Source: Oscillospiraceae bacterium
GTDB taxonomy: Bacteria; Bacillota; Clostridia; Oscillospirales; CAG-382
Assembly: GCA_015065225.1 (NCBI GenBank)
Contig: SVQR01000007.1
Span: 1 to 42,878 of the forward strand
Direction: 5' to 3'
Length of the DNA: 42,878 nucleotides
A program made the position numbers and the translations under genes. The notes under the pieces are model-generated. The model was not told the DNA's origin. It did not search any database and saw only the letters and a list, made by a program, of their open reading frames with translations. Positions within the stretch are counted from its first letter, which is position 1. Every line of letters starts with the position of its first letter. This document shows, one piece after another, positions 8,464 through 17,618 of the stretch.

Positions 8464-8613
8464 TCCGAAAGGATCAAGGCTTCCGGGAAAGTTCTCTCGG
8501 AATATAGAAACAAGTCCGAAAGGTCCTGCAGCCGCATAAGACAGAAGTCTTGTGAGAAGTGCAGAGCAAGGATACCGCGGACTGTAAATAAAGCATTATA
8601 AGGAGGCTTAACA
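8464..8613 (+). promoter_or_regulatory. Structured RNA spacer between rpsN and rpsH
   Basis: This 150-nt spacer can form a nested fold. AGTCCG (8513-8518) pairs with CGGACT (8578-8583); inside, CTGCA (8526-8530) pairs with TGCAG (8560-8564); and CATAAGAC (8535-8542) pairs with GTCTTGTG (8547-8554) around an AGAA loop. Upstream, TCCGAAAGGA forms a small GAAA-loop hairpin and TTCCG/CGGAA another. The fold ends about 20 nt before the rpsH AAGGAGG. The position just ahead of the S8 gene suggests a protein-binding or processing site (inference). Confidence 0.55.
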
Positions 8614-9009
8614 ATGCAGATCACAGACGTAATTGCGGATATGCTTACAAGAATCCGTAACGCAAGCTCCGCAAAGCACGAAACAGTTGACATCCCCGCA
8701 TCCGGTACAAAGAAGGCAATAGCTGATATCCTCTGCGAGGAAGGCTATGTAGCAGGCTACCAGATCATTGAAGACGGCAAGCAGGGCATCATCAGAGTGA
8801 CCCTTAAGTACATCGCAAAGAAGCCCGTAATCCAGGGCCTCAAGCGTGTATCCAAGCCCGGTCTTCGTATCTATGCAAGCTGCGAGGATATGCCCTCTGT
8901 AATGAAGGGACTCGGTACAGCTATCGTTTCCACTTCCAAGGGCATTATGACAGACAAGAAGGCAAGAAGAGAACACGTTGGTGGCGAAGTTCTTGCATTC
9001 GTGTGGTAA
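8614..9009 (+). CDS. rpsH: 30S ribosomal protein S8 (uS8)
   Basis: A 131-residue uS8. The start [18 protein letters not shown] and the C-terminal [20 protein letters not shown] block are diagnostic. S8 binds helix 21 of 16S rRNA and in Escherichia coli represses the spc operon by binding its mRNA. AAGGAGG lies 9 nt upstream. It is flanked on both sides by spacers with well-formed hairpins. Confidence 0.98.
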   Translation: MQITDVIADMLTRIRNASSAKHETVDIPASGTKKAIADILCEEGYVAGYQIIEDGKQGIIRVTLKYIAKKPVIQGLKRVSKPGLRIYASCEDMPSVMKGLGTAIVSTSKGIMTDKKARREHVGGEVLAFVW

Positions 9010-9028
9010 TTCTTAAAACAACAACAAT

Positions 9029-9077
9029 GGTGAGAAATCACCCGTACACGTTGCAATCGGCAGAAAAGGCGTGTATG
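9029..9077 (+). promoter_or_regulatory. Two abutting hairpins between rpsH and rplF
   Basis: GGTGA (9029-9033) and TCACC (9038-9042) close a GAAA tetraloop. The very next base begins CGTACACG (9043-9050), which pairs with CGTGTATG (9070-9077), giving two stems that could stack. There is no U-run after them, so they are unlikely to terminate transcription. They end about 20 nt before the rplF ribosome site. Confidence 0.5.
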
Positions 9078-9108
9078 TAATCTCAAAAATACAGATAGGA
9101 GAAATAAT

Positions 9109-9642
9109 ATGTCAAGAATCGGTAGACTGCCCATAACAGTTCCCGCAGGCGTAGAAGTAAAGCTTGACGGCGCAACTCTTACAGTTAAGGGCAAGAACGG
9201 CACTCTCACACAGACATTCCACCCTGATATGATCATCAAGGTTGATGCAGGTGTGATCACAGTAGAAAGACCTTCCGAAGAAAAGGCTCATAAGGCTCTT
9301 CACGGTCTTACAAGAACTCTCATCGCCAACATGATCGAAGGCGTAACAGAGGGTTACAAGAAGGAACTCGAAGTTGTAGGCGTAGGTTACAGAGTATCTA
9401 TGGCAGGCACAAAGCTCATACTTGAGCTCGGTTACTCCCACAAGATCGAAATGGAACAGCCCGCTGGCATCAAGTTCGAAGTTCAGGAATCCAAGATCAC
9501 AGTTTCCGGTGCAGACAAGCAGCAGGTAGGCCAGGTCGCAGCGGAAGTAAGAAGCAAGAGACCTCCGGAACCCTTCCATGGCAAGGGCGTCAAGTATGTT
9601 GATGAACATATCAGACGTAAGTCCGGTAAGGCAGGCAAATAA
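9109..9642 (+). CDS. rplF: 50S ribosomal protein L6 (uL6)
   Basis: A 177-residue uL6 near the factor-binding site. It opens MSRIGRLPITVPAGVEV, has the two duplicated alpha/beta halves expected of L6, and ends with the signature RSKRPPEPFHGKGVKY then RRKSGKAGK. A TAGGAG site precedes the ATG by about 9 nt. Confidence 0.98.
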   Translation: MSRIGRLPITVPAGVEVKLDGATLTVKGKNGTLTQTFHPDMIIKVDAGVITVERPSEEKAHKALHGLTRTLIANMIEGVTEGYKKELEVVGVGYRVSMAGTKLILELGYSHKIEMEQPAGIKFEVQESKITVSGADKQQVGQVAAEVRSKRPPEPFHGKGVKYVDEHIRRKSGKAGK

Positions 9643-9663
9643 CGGGAAGGAGAGTAAAGCACA

Positions 9664-10023
9664 ATGGTATCAAGAAAAGATGCAAACGCTCAGAGAAAAA
9701 AGAGACACATCAGAGTGCGCGCGAAGATCTCCGGCACAGCAGCTCGCCCCCGTCTTTGCGTATACCGCTCGCTCAGTAACATTTATGTTCAGATCATTGA
9801 TGACACCTGCGGTAAGACACTCGTAACAGCATCCAGTGTTGAAAAGGAATTCGGCAAGGCCGGCGGCAACAAGGAAGATGCTAAGAAGGTTGGAGAGCTC
9901 GCAGCAAAGAGAGCACTCGACAAGGGTATCGAAGAAGTAGTCTTCGACAGAGGCGGCTATCTCTACCACGGTAGAATCGCAGCTCTCGCAGAAGGCGCAA
10001 GAGAAGCAGGACTTAAATTCTAA
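9664..10023 (+). CDS. rplR: 50S ribosomal protein L18 (uL18)
   Basis: A 119-residue 5S rRNA-binding protein. It contains the family's [20 protein letters not shown] opening, [11 protein letters not shown], and the C-terminal [20 protein letters not shown] motif. GGAAGGAG lies upstream. It is followed at 12 nt by rpsE, with the AAGGAGG of rpsE touching its stop codon. Confidence 0.98.
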   Translation: MVSRKDANAQRKKRHIRVRAKISGTAARPRLCVYRSLSNIYVQIIDDTCGKTLVTASSVEKEFGKAGGNKEDAKKVGELAAKRALDKGIEEVVFDRGGYLYHGRIAALAEGAREAGLKF

Positions 10024-10035
10024 GGAGGATTACCA

Positions 10036-10539
10036 ATGGCTAAGAACATAGACGCAGCTACACTCGATCTTGAAGAGACAGTCGTTGTCACAAGACGAGT
10101 ATCAAAGACCGTAAAGGGCGGTCGTATCATGCGTTTCGCAGCAGTTGTCGTAGTAGGCGACCGCAACGGCCACATCGGCTACGGTACAGGTAAATCCGCA
10201 GAAGTACCCGAAGCTATCAAGAAGGCTATCGAAGACGCAAAGAAGAATATGATCACAGTATCCCTCAAGGGAACATCAATCCCCCACGAGGTAATAGGCG
10301 AATACGGCGCAGCAAGAGTACTCATTAAGCCCGCCGCAGAAGGTACCGGTATCATCGCAGGCGGCACATGCCGTGCAGTACTTGACCTTGCAGGTATCAG
10401 AGACATCCGTGCAAAGTCGCTCAGAAGCAACAACAAGATCAACGTAGTAAAGGCTACTTTCGCAGGTCTTGCAAGCCTCAGAACAGCTGAAGAAGTTGCA
10501 AAGATCAGAGGCAAGAATGCGGAAGACCTCAGAAAGTAA
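10036..10539 (+). CDS. rpsE: 30S ribosomal protein S5 (uS5)
   Basis: A 167-residue uS5 involved in decoding accuracy and mRNA unwinding. The double-stranded-RNA-binding half carries [20 protein letters not shown] and [20 protein letters not shown]; the second half carries [16 protein letters not shown]. No change is apparent in the loop known for spectinomycin resistance, though this was judged by eye. Confidence 0.98.
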   Translation: MAKNIDAATLDLEETVVVTRRVSKTVKGGRIMRFAAVVVVGDRNGHIGYGTGKSAEVPEAIKKAIEDAKKNMITVSLKGTSIPHEVIGEYGAARVLIKPAAEGTGIIAGGTCRAVLDLAGIRDIRAKSLRSNNKINVVKATFAGLASLRTAEEVAKIRGKNAEDLRK

Positions 10540-10555
10540 TTAGGAGGACGCAGAA

Positions 10556-10735
10556 ATGGCAAACATTAAGGTAACTCTCAAGAAGAGTCTTATCGGCCGC
10601 AAGGACAACCACATTGCAACTGCGAAATCCATGGGACTTCGCAAGATCGGCGATACAAGCGTTCAGGTAAAGAACGCAGCAACAGAAGGCAAGATCGCTC
10701 TCATCGGATATCTTCTTGAGACCGAAGAGGTTTGA
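10556..10735 (+). CDS. rpmD: 50S ribosomal protein L30 (uL30)
   Basis: A 59-residue protein encoded between rpsE and rplO, too short for routine ORF cut-offs. It starts MANIKVTLKKSLIGRKDNH and has the SMGLRKIGDTSVQVKN motif of bacterial L30, though it ends GYLLETEEV where many L30 proteins have a valine-rich end. TAGGAGG is 8 nt upstream. Position and length both fit the canonical spc operon. Confidence 0.95.
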   Translation: MANIKVTLKKSLIGRKDNHIATAKSMGLRKIGDTSVQVKNAATEGKIALIGYLLETEEV

Positions 10736-10784
10736 GATTGCAAATTTCTGAATACGGATGTATTCAAAGAAAGGATTGAAAATT

Positions 10785-11228
10785 ATGAAGCTTCATGAAC
10801 TTACACCCGCTGCAGGTTCTGCCGAAAAGGCATGGAGAAAGGGCAGAGGCCCCGGATCCGGTAACGGCAAGACAGGTGGCAGAGGTCACAAGGGTCAGAA
10901 CGCAAGAAGCGGCGGCGGTGTACGTCCCGGCTTTGAAGGCGGACAGATCCCCATGTACAGAAGACTCCCCAAGAGAGGCTTTACAAACGACATGTTCAAG
11001 AAGGTATACGCTGTAATCAACGTAGATGCTCTTGACAGATTTGAAGATGGCGCTGAAGTAACAGTAGAGACACTTATCGCAGAAGGTATCATCAAGGATA
11101 CAAAGGACGGCGTAAAGGTACTCGGAAACGGCGAGATCACCAAGAAGCTTACGGTAAAGGCTAATGTCTTCTCCGCTTCGGCAAAGGAGAAAATCGAAGC
11201 TGCCGGCGGAAAGGCTGAGGTGATTTGA
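10785..11228 (+). CDS. rplO: 50S ribosomal protein L15 (uL15)
   Basis: A 147-residue uL15, started at 10785 ([12 protein letters not shown]), the family opening; an in-frame ATG nine codons earlier was not used. The glycine- and arginine-rich N-terminal extension ([34 protein letters not shown]) threads into 23S rRNA, and LPKRGF is conserved. The stop is one base before the secY ATG, so translation is probably coupled. Confidence 0.98.
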   Translation: MKLHELTPAAGSAEKAWRKGRGPGSGNGKTGGRGHKGQNARSGGGVRPGFEGGQIPMYRRLPKRGFTNDMFKKVYAVINVDALDRFEDGAEVTVETLIAEGIIKDTKDGVKVLGNGEITKKLTVKANVFSASAKEKIEAAGGKAEVI

Positions 11229-11229
11229 A

Positions 11230-12534
11230 ATGTTGCAGACACTGAAAAACGCATGGAAGGTAGAAGAACTTAGAAAAGGTATTCTCTTTACACTTATGAT
11301 CCTCATCGTTTACAGAATCGGCGCGGCAATTCCCGTACCTTTCGTAGACGCAAACGCACTCCAGATGTTCTTTAATCCTACGACAGCTGAAGGCGCAGAG
11401 CAGAGTGCGACAATGCTTTTCCAGTATTTCAACTTGCTCTCAGGTGACGCATTCGCAAGAGCTACCCTGTTTGCACTTTCAATCTCTCCCTACATCAACG
11501 CATCCATCATTATGCAGCTTCTTACAATTGCCATTCCCGCACTTGAGAGACTCTCTCAGCAGGGCGAAGAAGGCAGAAAGAAGATCGCATCCATTACAAG
11601 ATATGTAACAGTAATCCTTGCACTTGTAACAGCATTCGGTTACTGGACATTCCTTAATAATACGCCCACACCTACAGGCTACGGCTTCCTCGGTGAATAC
11701 AGAAGCCAGTTCTTCCCGGCTCTCGTAATCATCGTATCTTATGTAGCAGGTGCGTCCATAATCATGTGGCTTGGCGAACAGATCAACGAACACGGCATAG
11801 GCAACGGTATTTCCGTTATCCTCTTTGCTAACATCGTTGCGTCCCTCCCCGGACAGTTCGCAGGTCTTATTATGAGCGGTTGGGTAGTTCCTGTTGTTGC
11901 AGCAGTTATCACAGTTGCTACAATGTGGTTCATCGTTTATATCTCCAACGCAGAGCGTAGGATCCCGATCCAGTACGCAAAGCGTCAGGTAGGAAGAAAA
12001 ATGTACGGCGGTCAGAACTCGTTCCTTCCTTTGAAGGTCAACATGACAGGCGTTATGCCCATCATCTTCGCGAGTGCTATCGTTTCCATTCCCTCTACGA
12101 TCGCTATGTTCGTTCCGAAGTTCGCAAATTGGAGCTTCTATCAGAACTGGCTCTCTCAGAGAGGTCCGATCTACATGATCATCTTCTTCCTCCTCATCAT
12201 CGCATTCGCTTACTTCTATGTTGCTATCTCCTTCAACCCCGTTGAAGTTGCAAACAACCTTAAGAAGAACAGCGGTACGATCCCCGGCATCCGTCCCGGT
12301 AAGCCCACTTCAGATTACATCCAGAGAAGCCTTAACAAGGTAACGCTCATCGGTGCTGTTTCCGTTGGCATAATCGCGATCATTCCCTTTATCCTCGGTG
12401 CGGTAAACCAGAACTTCCAGGCGTTCACATTCGGCGGCTCATCCGTAATCATTATCGTAGGCGTAGTTCTTGAACTCTGGCGTGAAATGGAAGCTAAGAT
12501 GTCTATGCGTCACTACAAGGGCTTCCTTGACTAA
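11230..12534 (+). CDS. secY: Protein translocase subunit SecY
   Basis: A 434-residue protein with about ten hydrophobic segments, the channel of the Sec translocon. Visible motifs include YRIGAAIPVPFVD in TM1, INASIIMQLLTIAIPALERL in TM2 with the adjacent SQQGEEGRKK loop, GNGISVILFANI, and a cytoplasmic loop NAERRIPIQYAKRQVGRKMYG expected to contact the ribosome and SecA. The ATG lies one base after rplO; it has no strong ribosome site of its own, again pointing to coupling. Confidence 0.98.
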   Translation: MLQTLKNAWKVEELRKGILFTLMILIVYRIGAAIPVPFVDANALQMFFNPTTAEGAEQSATMLFQYFNLLSGDAFARATLFALSISPYINASIIMQLLTIAIPALERLSQQGEEGRKKIASITRYVTVILALVTAFGYWTFLNNTPTPTGYGFLGEYRSQFFPALVIIVSYVAGASIIMWLGEQINEHGIGNGISVILFANIVASLPGQFAGLIMSGWVVPVVAAVITVATMWFIVYISNAERRIPIQYAKRQVGRKMYGGQNSFLPLKVNMTGVMPIIFASAIVSIPSTIAMFVPKFANWSFYQNWLSQRGPIYMIIFFLLIIAFAYFYVAISFNPVEVANNLKKNSGTIPGIRPGKPTSDYIQRSLNKVTLIGAVSVGIIAIIPFILGAVNQNFQAFTFGGSSVIIIVGVVLELWREMEAKMSMRHYKGFLD

Positions 12535-12554
12535 GAATTGGTGAAAAGAGAAAT

Positions 12555-13193
12555 ATGAAGATAATATTTTTCGGAGCACCCGGTGCAGGTAAAGGCACAC
12601 AGGCGGAAATAGTCAGTGAAAAGCTGGGTATCCCCACAATATCAACAGGCGCGATAATCAGAAGCGCCATAAAAGAAGGTACCGAGATGGGACTTGCGGC
12701 AAAGGCAAAAATCGAAGCCGGCGGACTTGTTCCGGATGAAGTCGTTATCGGTATCATAAAGGAAAGACTCGCCATGGATGACTGTGCAAACGGTTTTATC
12801 CTTGACGGCTTCCCCAGAACGGTTCCTCAGGCAAAGGCTCTGACGGAAATGGGTATTGAGATCGACGTCGTTCTCGACCTTGAGGTCGCGGATGATAAGA
12901 TAGTAAAGAGAATGAGCGGAAGACGCGTATGCCTCAAGTGCGGTGCTTCTTACCACACAGAGTATAAGAGACCTTCCAAGGAAGGCGTATGCGATGTGTG
13001 CGGCGATGCTCTCTCAATACGCAAGGACGATGCTCCCGAAGTCGTTGAGTCAAGACTTAAGGTTTACCACGAGGAGACCGAACCGCTTAAAGACTACTAT
13101 GCCGACATGGGCATCCTTCGCGAAGTCCAGGGGCAGGAGGAGCTTGCGGATACTACCGCACTCACTCTTGCAGCACTCGGCATAAAGGACTAA
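12555..13193 (+). CDS. adk: Adenylate kinase
   Basis: A 212-residue adenylate kinase that interconverts ATP+AMP and 2 ADP. The P-loop GAPGAGKGTQ is at residues 7-16 and the AMP-binding segment STGAIIRSAI follows; DGFPRTVPQA is conserved. The LID domain carries four cysteines (126, 129, 146, 149), the zinc-binding version common in Gram-positives. The ribosome site GGTGAAAAGAG is modest. It lies between secY and map as in most Firmicutes. Confidence 0.97.
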   Translation: MKIIFFGAPGAGKGTQAEIVSEKLGIPTISTGAIIRSAIKEGTEMGLAAKAKIEAGGLVPDEVVIGIIKERLAMDDCANGFILDGFPRTVPQAKALTEMGIEIDVVLDLEVADDKIVKRMSGRRVCLKCGASYHTEYKRPSKEGVCDVCGDALSIRKDDAPEVVESRLKVYHEETEPLKDYYADMGILREVQGQEELADTTALTLAALGIKD

Positions 13194-13199
13194 ATTGCT

Positions 13200-13946
13200 A
13201 TGATAAAACTCAAAAACCCCGAACAGCTCGAAAAAATGAGACTGGCGGGCAGGATAACGGCAGGTGCACTTGAGGTCGCAAGGGAACACATAAAGCCCGG
13301 CACCACACCGCTCGCCGTTGACAGAGCGATCCGTCACTATATCGAGAAGGAAGGCGCAAAGCCCTCTTTCCTCGGTTACGGCGGTTTCCCCGGAAGTGCC
13401 TGCATAAGTCTCAATAATGAAGTTATACACGGAATCCCAAACGATAAGCCCTTTAAGGACGGAGACATTGTCAAGGTCGATGTAGGTGCTTATATAGGAG
13501 GATTCCACGGCGACAGCGCAAGGACATTCTTCTGTGGAAATGTTTCGGATGAAGCAAAAAAGCTGGAAGAAGTTACAAGACTCTCATTCTTTGCGGGACT
13601 TGAAAAGGCTGTTGTCGGCAATCGCCTCGGAGATATATCTGCGGCGGTGCAGCAGGTAGTTGAAAATGCAGGCTTCTCTGTTGTGCGTGAATATGTCGGT
13701 CACGGCATAGGCTCGGAGCTTCATGAGGATCCGGAGGTGCCCAACTTCGGTCGCGCGGGCAGGGGCGTACGTCTCATGCCGGGAATGGTACTTGCAATAG
13801 AGCCGATGGTAAACGTCGGAGGCTTTGAGGTGTACGTTCTTGATAACGACTGGACAGTGGTGACAAAGGACGGCAGTCTCTCGGCACATTATGAGAATAC
13901 AGTGGCAATAACAGAAAACGGTCCGGAAATACTCACAAAAATATAA
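13200..13946 (+). CDS. map: Methionine aminopeptidase type I
   Basis: A 248-residue type I enzyme that removes initiator methionine. Metal ligands can be placed: two Asp in VDVGAYIGGFHGDSART, His in the GHGIGSELHEDP motif, Glu in AIEPMVN, and Glu in HYENTVAITENG. There is no N-terminal zinc-finger extension. The gap after adk is 6 nt. The 180 nt after it, where many Firmicutes carry a KOW-domain gene, holds no recognisable gene. Confidence 0.97.
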   Translation: MIKLKNPEQLEKMRLAGRITAGALEVAREHIKPGTTPLAVDRAIRHYIEKEGAKPSFLGYGGFPGSACISLNNEVIHGIPNDKPFKDGDIVKVDVGAYIGGFHGDSARTFFCGNVSDEAKKLEEVTRLSFFAGLEKAVVGNRLGDISAAVQQVVENAGFSVVREYVGHGIGSELHEDPEVPNFGRAGRGVRLMPGMVLAIEPMVNVGGFEVYVLDNDWTVVTKDGSLSAHYENTVAITENGPEILTKI

Positions 13947-14126
13947 AACCCGAGGGCGCTTGCCGGAGCTTGTCGCCAATGGCTGGGTACTGTGATATAC
14001 GCAACGCGCAGTTTGCTGAATGTGCGGAGCGCGAAAAAGAGCTTACCTCACGGTATTCGCCGCGGCAGTGGTGAGAGCATAAGGCATGACTCCCCCATAA
14101 CCCAATATAAACGGAGGGACAGTTCT

Positions 14127-14345
14127 GTGGCAAAGGATGACGTTATAGAGTTCGAAGGTGTTGTGCTTGAAGCACTGCCCAACGCTCAGTTTAAAGTCAA
14201 ACTCTCGAATGAGCATATAATCATCGCTCACATTTCGGGAAAACTCAGAATGAATTATATCAAGATCCTCCCCGGAGACAAGGTAACCGTAGAAGTTTCG
14301 GTATACGACCTCTCCAAGGGCAGGATAACATGGCGTGCAAAGTAA
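14127..14345 (+). CDS. infA: Translation initiation factor IF-1
   Basis: A 72-residue S1/OB-fold protein, started at the GTG at 14127 ([19 protein letters not shown]) because it gives the exact family length and follows GGAGGG at about 8 nt. The frame stays open upstream to the map stop, but that sequence resembles nothing known. [20 protein letters not shown] and the C-terminal [10 protein letters not shown] are typical. Confidence 0.96.
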   Translation: MAKDDVIEFEGVVLEALPNAQFKVKLSNEHIIIAHISGKLRMNYIKILPGDKVTVEVSVYDLSKGRITWRAK

Positions 14346-14384
14346 TTTGCAGGTCGCAAGATTATAACAGGAGGTAAAAGAATA

Positions 14385-14498
14385 ATGAAAGTTAGACCTT
14401 CAGTGAAAAAAATCTGCGAAAAGTGCAAGATAATCAAGAGACACGGTATCGTTATGGTTATCTGTGAAAACCCCAAGCACAAGCAGAAGCAGGGCTGA
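14385..14498 (+). CDS. rpmJ: 50S ribosomal protein L36 (bL36)
   Basis: A 37-residue protein, too short for usual ORF cut-offs. [20 protein letters not shown] gives the family start; zinc ligands are C11, C14, C27 and H32, so this is the zinc-binding form. AGGAGG lies 10 nt upstream. It sits between infA and rpsM as in canonical alpha operons. Confidence 0.96.
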   Translation: MKVRPSVKKICEKCKIIKRHGIVMVICENPKHKQKQG

Positions 14499-14572
14499 GA
14501 AACCGCACTCGGTGCGATAACAGCTTCTCTTTGCGGATATTTTCCGCTATCTTATGAAAGAGGTGAATTTTA
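14499..14572 (+). promoter_or_regulatory. Hairpin-bearing spacer before rpsM
   Basis: Two small perfect hairpins lie between rpmJ and rpsM: CGCAC-TCG-GTGCG and GCGGA-TATT-TTCCGC. GAGAA and TTCTC can pair around the first. No terminator U-run is present. Confidence 0.4.
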
Positions 14573-14941
14573 ATGGCACGTATAGCAGGTGTAGACCTTC
14601 CGAGAGAAAAGCGTGTAGAGATCGGTCTGACATATGTCTACGGTATCGGAAGAACCAGCTCCAATAAGATTCTTGAAAAGACAGGAATCAACCCCGACAC
14701 AAGAGTTAAAGACCTTACAGAGGACGATGTTGCAAAGCTCCGTGAGGTTATTGAGCATGAATACACAGTAGAAGGTGACCTTCGCCGTGAAGTTGCGCTC
14801 AATATCAAGCGTCTTGTTGAAATCGATTGCTACAGAGGACAGAGACACCGCAAGGGTCTTCCCGTAAGAGGTCAGCGTACAAAGACCAACGCAAGAACAC
14901 GTAAGGGTCCCGCTAAGACAATCGCTAACAAGAAGAAGTAA
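14573..14941 (+). CDS. rpsM: 30S ribosomal protein S13 (uS13)
   Basis: A 122-residue uS13 in the 30S head, forming bridges to the 50[21 protein letters not shown] and [17 protein letters not shown] are typical, as is the C-terminal [14 protein letters not shown] block (here [19 protein letters not shown]). An AAGAGG site is about 10 nt upstream. Confidence 0.98.
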   Translation: MARIAGVDLPREKRVEIGLTYVYGIGRTSSNKILEKTGINPDTRVKDLTEDDVAKLREVIEHEYTVEGDLRREVALNIKRLVEIDCYRGQRHRKGLPVRGQRTKTNARTRKGPAKTIANKKK

Positions 14942-14993
14942 TTAATTTTGTGATGAGGATATATGTCCTCACACAGGAAGGAGTGTCAACAGA

Positions 14994-15398
14994 ATGGCTA
15001 AAGCAGCAGCAGCGAAGAAGGGCGTATCAAGAAAGCGCCGCGAACGCAAGAATATCGAAAAGGGTGCAGCACATATCAGCTCTACCTTTAACAATACTAT
15101 CGTAACCATCTCCGATGTATACGGTAACACACTTTCATGGGCATCTGCAGGCGAAATGGGCTTCAGAGGATCCAGAAAGTCTACTCCTTTTGCAGCACAG
15201 ACCGCAGCAGAAACTGCAGCAAAGGCAGCAATGGAACACGGTCTTAAGACTGTTGAAGTTTTCGTTAAGGGCCCCGGTCAGGGAAGAGAATCTGCAATAA
15301 GAGCTCTCCAGACAGCAGGTCTTGACATCACACTCATCAAGGATGTAACTCCCATCCCTCACAACGGATGCCGTCCTCCCAAGAGAAGACGTGTTTGA
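14994..15398 (+). CDS. rpsK: 30S ribosomal protein S11 (uS11)
   Basis: A 134-residue uS11 of the 30S platform, near the mRNA exit. [16 protein letters not shown], the [18 protein letters not shown] motif and the C-terminal [16 protein letters not shown] are diagnostic. GGAAGGAG lies upstream. The spacer before it can form a short GAGGA/TCCTC hairpin. Confidence 0.98.
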   Translation: MAKAAAAKKGVSRKRRERKNIEKGAAHISSTFNNTIVTISDVYGNTLSWASAGEMGFRGSRKSTPFAAQTAAETAAKAAMEHGLKTVEVFVKGPGQGRESAIRALQTAGLDITLIKDVTPIPHNGCRPPKRRRV

Positions 15399-15510
15399 TC
15401 CGATACGGATTTTAAAAGAATTACATCATATCTTAACCGAGCGGTTCGTTTGCTCGGTGTCGGCAAAGTGTTGTGCCGATATTATAATAGAATAACGGAG
15501 GAATAAACCA
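15399..15510 (+). promoter_or_regulatory. Hairpin-bearing spacer before rpsD
   Basis: TCCG-ATA-CGGA is followed by TTTT; then ACCGAGC pairs with GCTCGGT, and TCGGCA with TGCCGA. The last two hairpins lie within about 50 nt upstream of rpsD. A TATAAT (15483-15488) with a poor TCGGCA -35 at 17 bp might be an internal promoter, but it overlaps the last hairpin. S4 autoregulation is known in other bacteria and could act here (inference). Confidence 0.4.
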
Positions 15511-16122
15511 ATGGCAGTTAATCACGAACCTATAGTAAAGAAGTGCCGCTCTCTCGGCATCAGCCCTGCAGTACTCGGCTACACAGGAAGCAAAGTTCAG
15601 AAGATGAACATGAGAAACCCCGGCGCAAACAAGAGAAAGAAGCTCTCCGAGTATGGTCTCCAGCTCAAGGAAAAGCAGAAGCTCAAGTTTGTTTACGGCG
15701 TACTTGAAAAGCAGTTCTACAACTACTACAAGAAGGCTGAAAGAATGGAAGGTATGGCAGGTGAAAACCTCATCACTCTCCTTGAATCCAGATTCGACAA
15801 CGTAGTTTACAGAATGGGTATGGCTCAGACAAGAAGAGAAGCAAGACAGCTCGTTGTTCACGGTCACTTCCGTCTCAACGGCAAGAAGGCTAACATCCCC
15901 TCTATGCTGCTCAAGGCAGGCGACGTTATCACTCTCAGAGATACAAGCAAGAAGTCCGAAAAGTTCAAGGCTCTCATCGAGGAGCTCGCTGATGTTCGTA
16001 CTCCCGCTTGGCTTACACTCGACAAGGAAAACATCACAGCTACAATCGTTGCAGCTCCCAAGAAGGAAGATGTTGACTTCGAGATCGAAGAACACCTCAT
16101 CGTCGAGTTGTATTCAAAATAA
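15511..16122 (+). CDS. rpsD: 30S ribosomal protein S4 (uS4)
   Basis: A 203-residue uS4, an rRNA-binding assembly initiator. The N-terminal region has a single cysteine (KKCRSLGISP), so it is the zinc-free form. The S4 RNA-binding domain is at about residues 93-155 (LESRFDNVVYRMGMAQTRRE, ARQLVVHGHFRLNGKK). CGGAGG lies about 10 nt upstream. It sits between rpsK and rpoA, as in many Clostridia. Confidence 0.97.
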   Translation: MAVNHEPIVKKCRSLGISPAVLGYTGSKVQKMNMRNPGANKRKKLSEYGLQLKEKQKLKFVYGVLEKQFYNYYKKAERMEGMAGENLITLLESRFDNVVYRMGMAQTRREARQLVVHGHFRLNGKKANIPSMLLKAGDVITLRDTSKKSEKFKALIEELADVRTPAWLTLDKENITATIVAAPKKEDVDFEIEEHLIVELYSK

Positions 16123-16143
16123 GATCCTCGCCGAAAATTACGC

Positions 16144-16177
16144 CGGCTCTCACAATGGTGTATTTTTGTGCGAGCCG
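16144..16177 (+). promoter_or_regulatory. Hairpin upstream of rpoA
   Basis: CGGCTC-T-CACA (16144-16154) pairs with TGTG-C-GAGCCG (16167-16177) with one mismatch. No U-run follows, so a terminator is unlikely. It lies in the 160-nt rpsD-rpoA spacer. Confidence 0.45.
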
Positions 16178-16282
16178 AAGAAAATTTTCGATGTTACGTC
16201 AGTTTTACGACATAATAACAACCGCATAAGGTGTATAATGAAAAAGAATACGCAGATTGCGGCATGACAGGAGGGTTTTGTA

Positions 16283-17230
16283 ATGATTCAGAGACCGAAT
16301 ATAACGACAGAAGACATCAGCGCGGACGGTTCCTACGGCAGATTTGTCATAGAACCGCTTGAGAGAGGTTACGGTGTAACACTCGGCAACTCACTCAGAC
16401 GTGTGCTTCTCAGCTCACTCCCGGGTGTAGCGGTAACCAATGTAAAGATAGACGGAGTCCTTCACGAGATATCCACAGTCAGAGGCGTTAAGGAAGATGT
16501 ACCGGAGATAATCCTCAATGTAAAGGGTATCACCGCAAAGCTTTTCTCCGAAACACCCAAGACAGTGACTATCGAAGCTCACGGCGAATGCGAAGTTAAG
16601 GCAGGCGACATCAAGGGTGACGCTGACATCGAGATTCTGAACAAAGATCACCACCTTGCATATATAGCAGATGGCGAGACTTTCAGAATGGAACTCACAT
16701 TCGACCACGGCAGAGGATATGTTTCCAGCGACAAGAACAAGCAGAATGCAGGTACATCTGAGATCGGCAGAATCTACACCGACTCCATCTATACACCTGT
16801 ATACCATGCTTCTTACACCGTTGAAAACACCCGTGTAGGAAACATTACAGACTACGATAAGCTCACACTCGAGGTAAGAACCGACGGAACAACGACTGCA
16901 AAGGAAGCAATATCCCTTGCCGCCAAGATTCTCAATGAACACCTCAGCCTCTTTGTGGATCTTTCAGATGAAGCAAAGAAGACAGAGATCATGGTAGAAC
17001 GTCAGGAAACCGTCAAGGAAAAGATCCTGGAGATGACCATTGAGGAGCTTGACATGTCGGTACGTTCTTTCAATTGCCTGAAGCGTGCCGGTATAGATAC
17101 AGTTGAAGATCTGGTCAATAAGACCGAAGACGATATGATTAAGGTTCGCAACCTCGGTAAAAAATCTCTCGAAGAGGTTATCAAGAAGCTTCACGATTTG
17201 GGACTCAAGCTCAAATCCGAAGAAGAATAA
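16283..17230 (+). CDS. rpoA: DNA-directed RNA polymerase subunit alpha
   Basis: A 315-residue alpha subunit. The N-terminal dimerisation domain shows [20 protein letters not shown] and [10 protein letters not shown]; the C-terminal domain that binds UP elements and activators begins near residue 245 ([36 protein letters not shown]). AGGAGGG is about 9 nt upstream. The gene is followed after 35 nt by rplQ, the canonical alpha-operon end. Confidence 0.98.
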   Translation: MIQRPNITTEDISADGSYGRFVIEPLERGYGVTLGNSLRRVLLSSLPGVAVTNVKIDGVLHEISTVRGVKEDVPEIILNVKGITAKLFSETPKTVTIEAHGECEVKAGDIKGDADIEILNKDHHLAYIADGETFRMELTFDHGRGYVSSDKNKQNAGTSEIGRIYTDSIYTPVYHASYTVENTRVGNITDYDKLTLEVRTDGTTTAKEAISLAAKILNEHLSLFVDLSDEAKKTEIMVERQETVKEKILEMTIEELDMSVRSFNCLKRAGIDTVEDLVNKTEDDMIKVRNLGKKSLEEVIKKLHDLGLKLKSEEE

Positions 17231-17265
17231 TTTCTTCATTAAATTAGATAAGGAGGCGTAATACA

Positions 17266-17610
17266 ATGCCCGGAACAAGAAAGCTCGGCCGCACGACCGA
17301 CCATAGAATGTCCATGCTCAGAGGACTTGTAACAGCTCTTCTCGAGAACGGCAAGCTCGAAACAACATATTTCAGAGCAAAGGAAGTTAGTGCGCTCGCT
17401 GAAAAGATGATAACACTCGGCAAGGCAAATACACTTGCAACAAGACGTCAGGCACTTGCGTTTATCACCAAGGAAGACGTAGTAACAAAGCTCTTTGCTG
17501 AAATCGCTCCCAGCTATGCTGAAAGAAACGGTGGTTACACAAGAGTACTCAAGACCGGTCCCAGACGTGGCGACGGTGCTGAGATGGCAATTATCGAACT
17601 CGTTAAGTAA
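17266..17610 (+). CDS. rplQ: 50S ribosomal protein L17 (bL17)
   Basis: A 114-residue bL17. [20 protein letters not shown] and the [20 protein letters not shown] helix are diagnostic, as is the C-terminal [27 protein letters not shown] lies about 10 nt upstream. It is the last gene of the superoperon; a strong intrinsic terminator starts 8 nt after its stop. Confidence 0.98.
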   Translation: MPGTRKLGRTTDHRMSMLRGLVTALLENGKLETTYFRAKEVSALAEKMITLGKANTLATRRQALAFITKEDVVTKLFAEIAPSYAERNGGYTRVLKTGPRRGDGAEMAIIELVK

Positions 17611-17618
17611 TTCAATTA

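Noticed and set aside
16211..16239. Possible internal promoter for rpoA (TATAAT at 16234-16239)
   Set aside because: The hexamer at 17-bp spacing (CATAAT) is not a credible -35.
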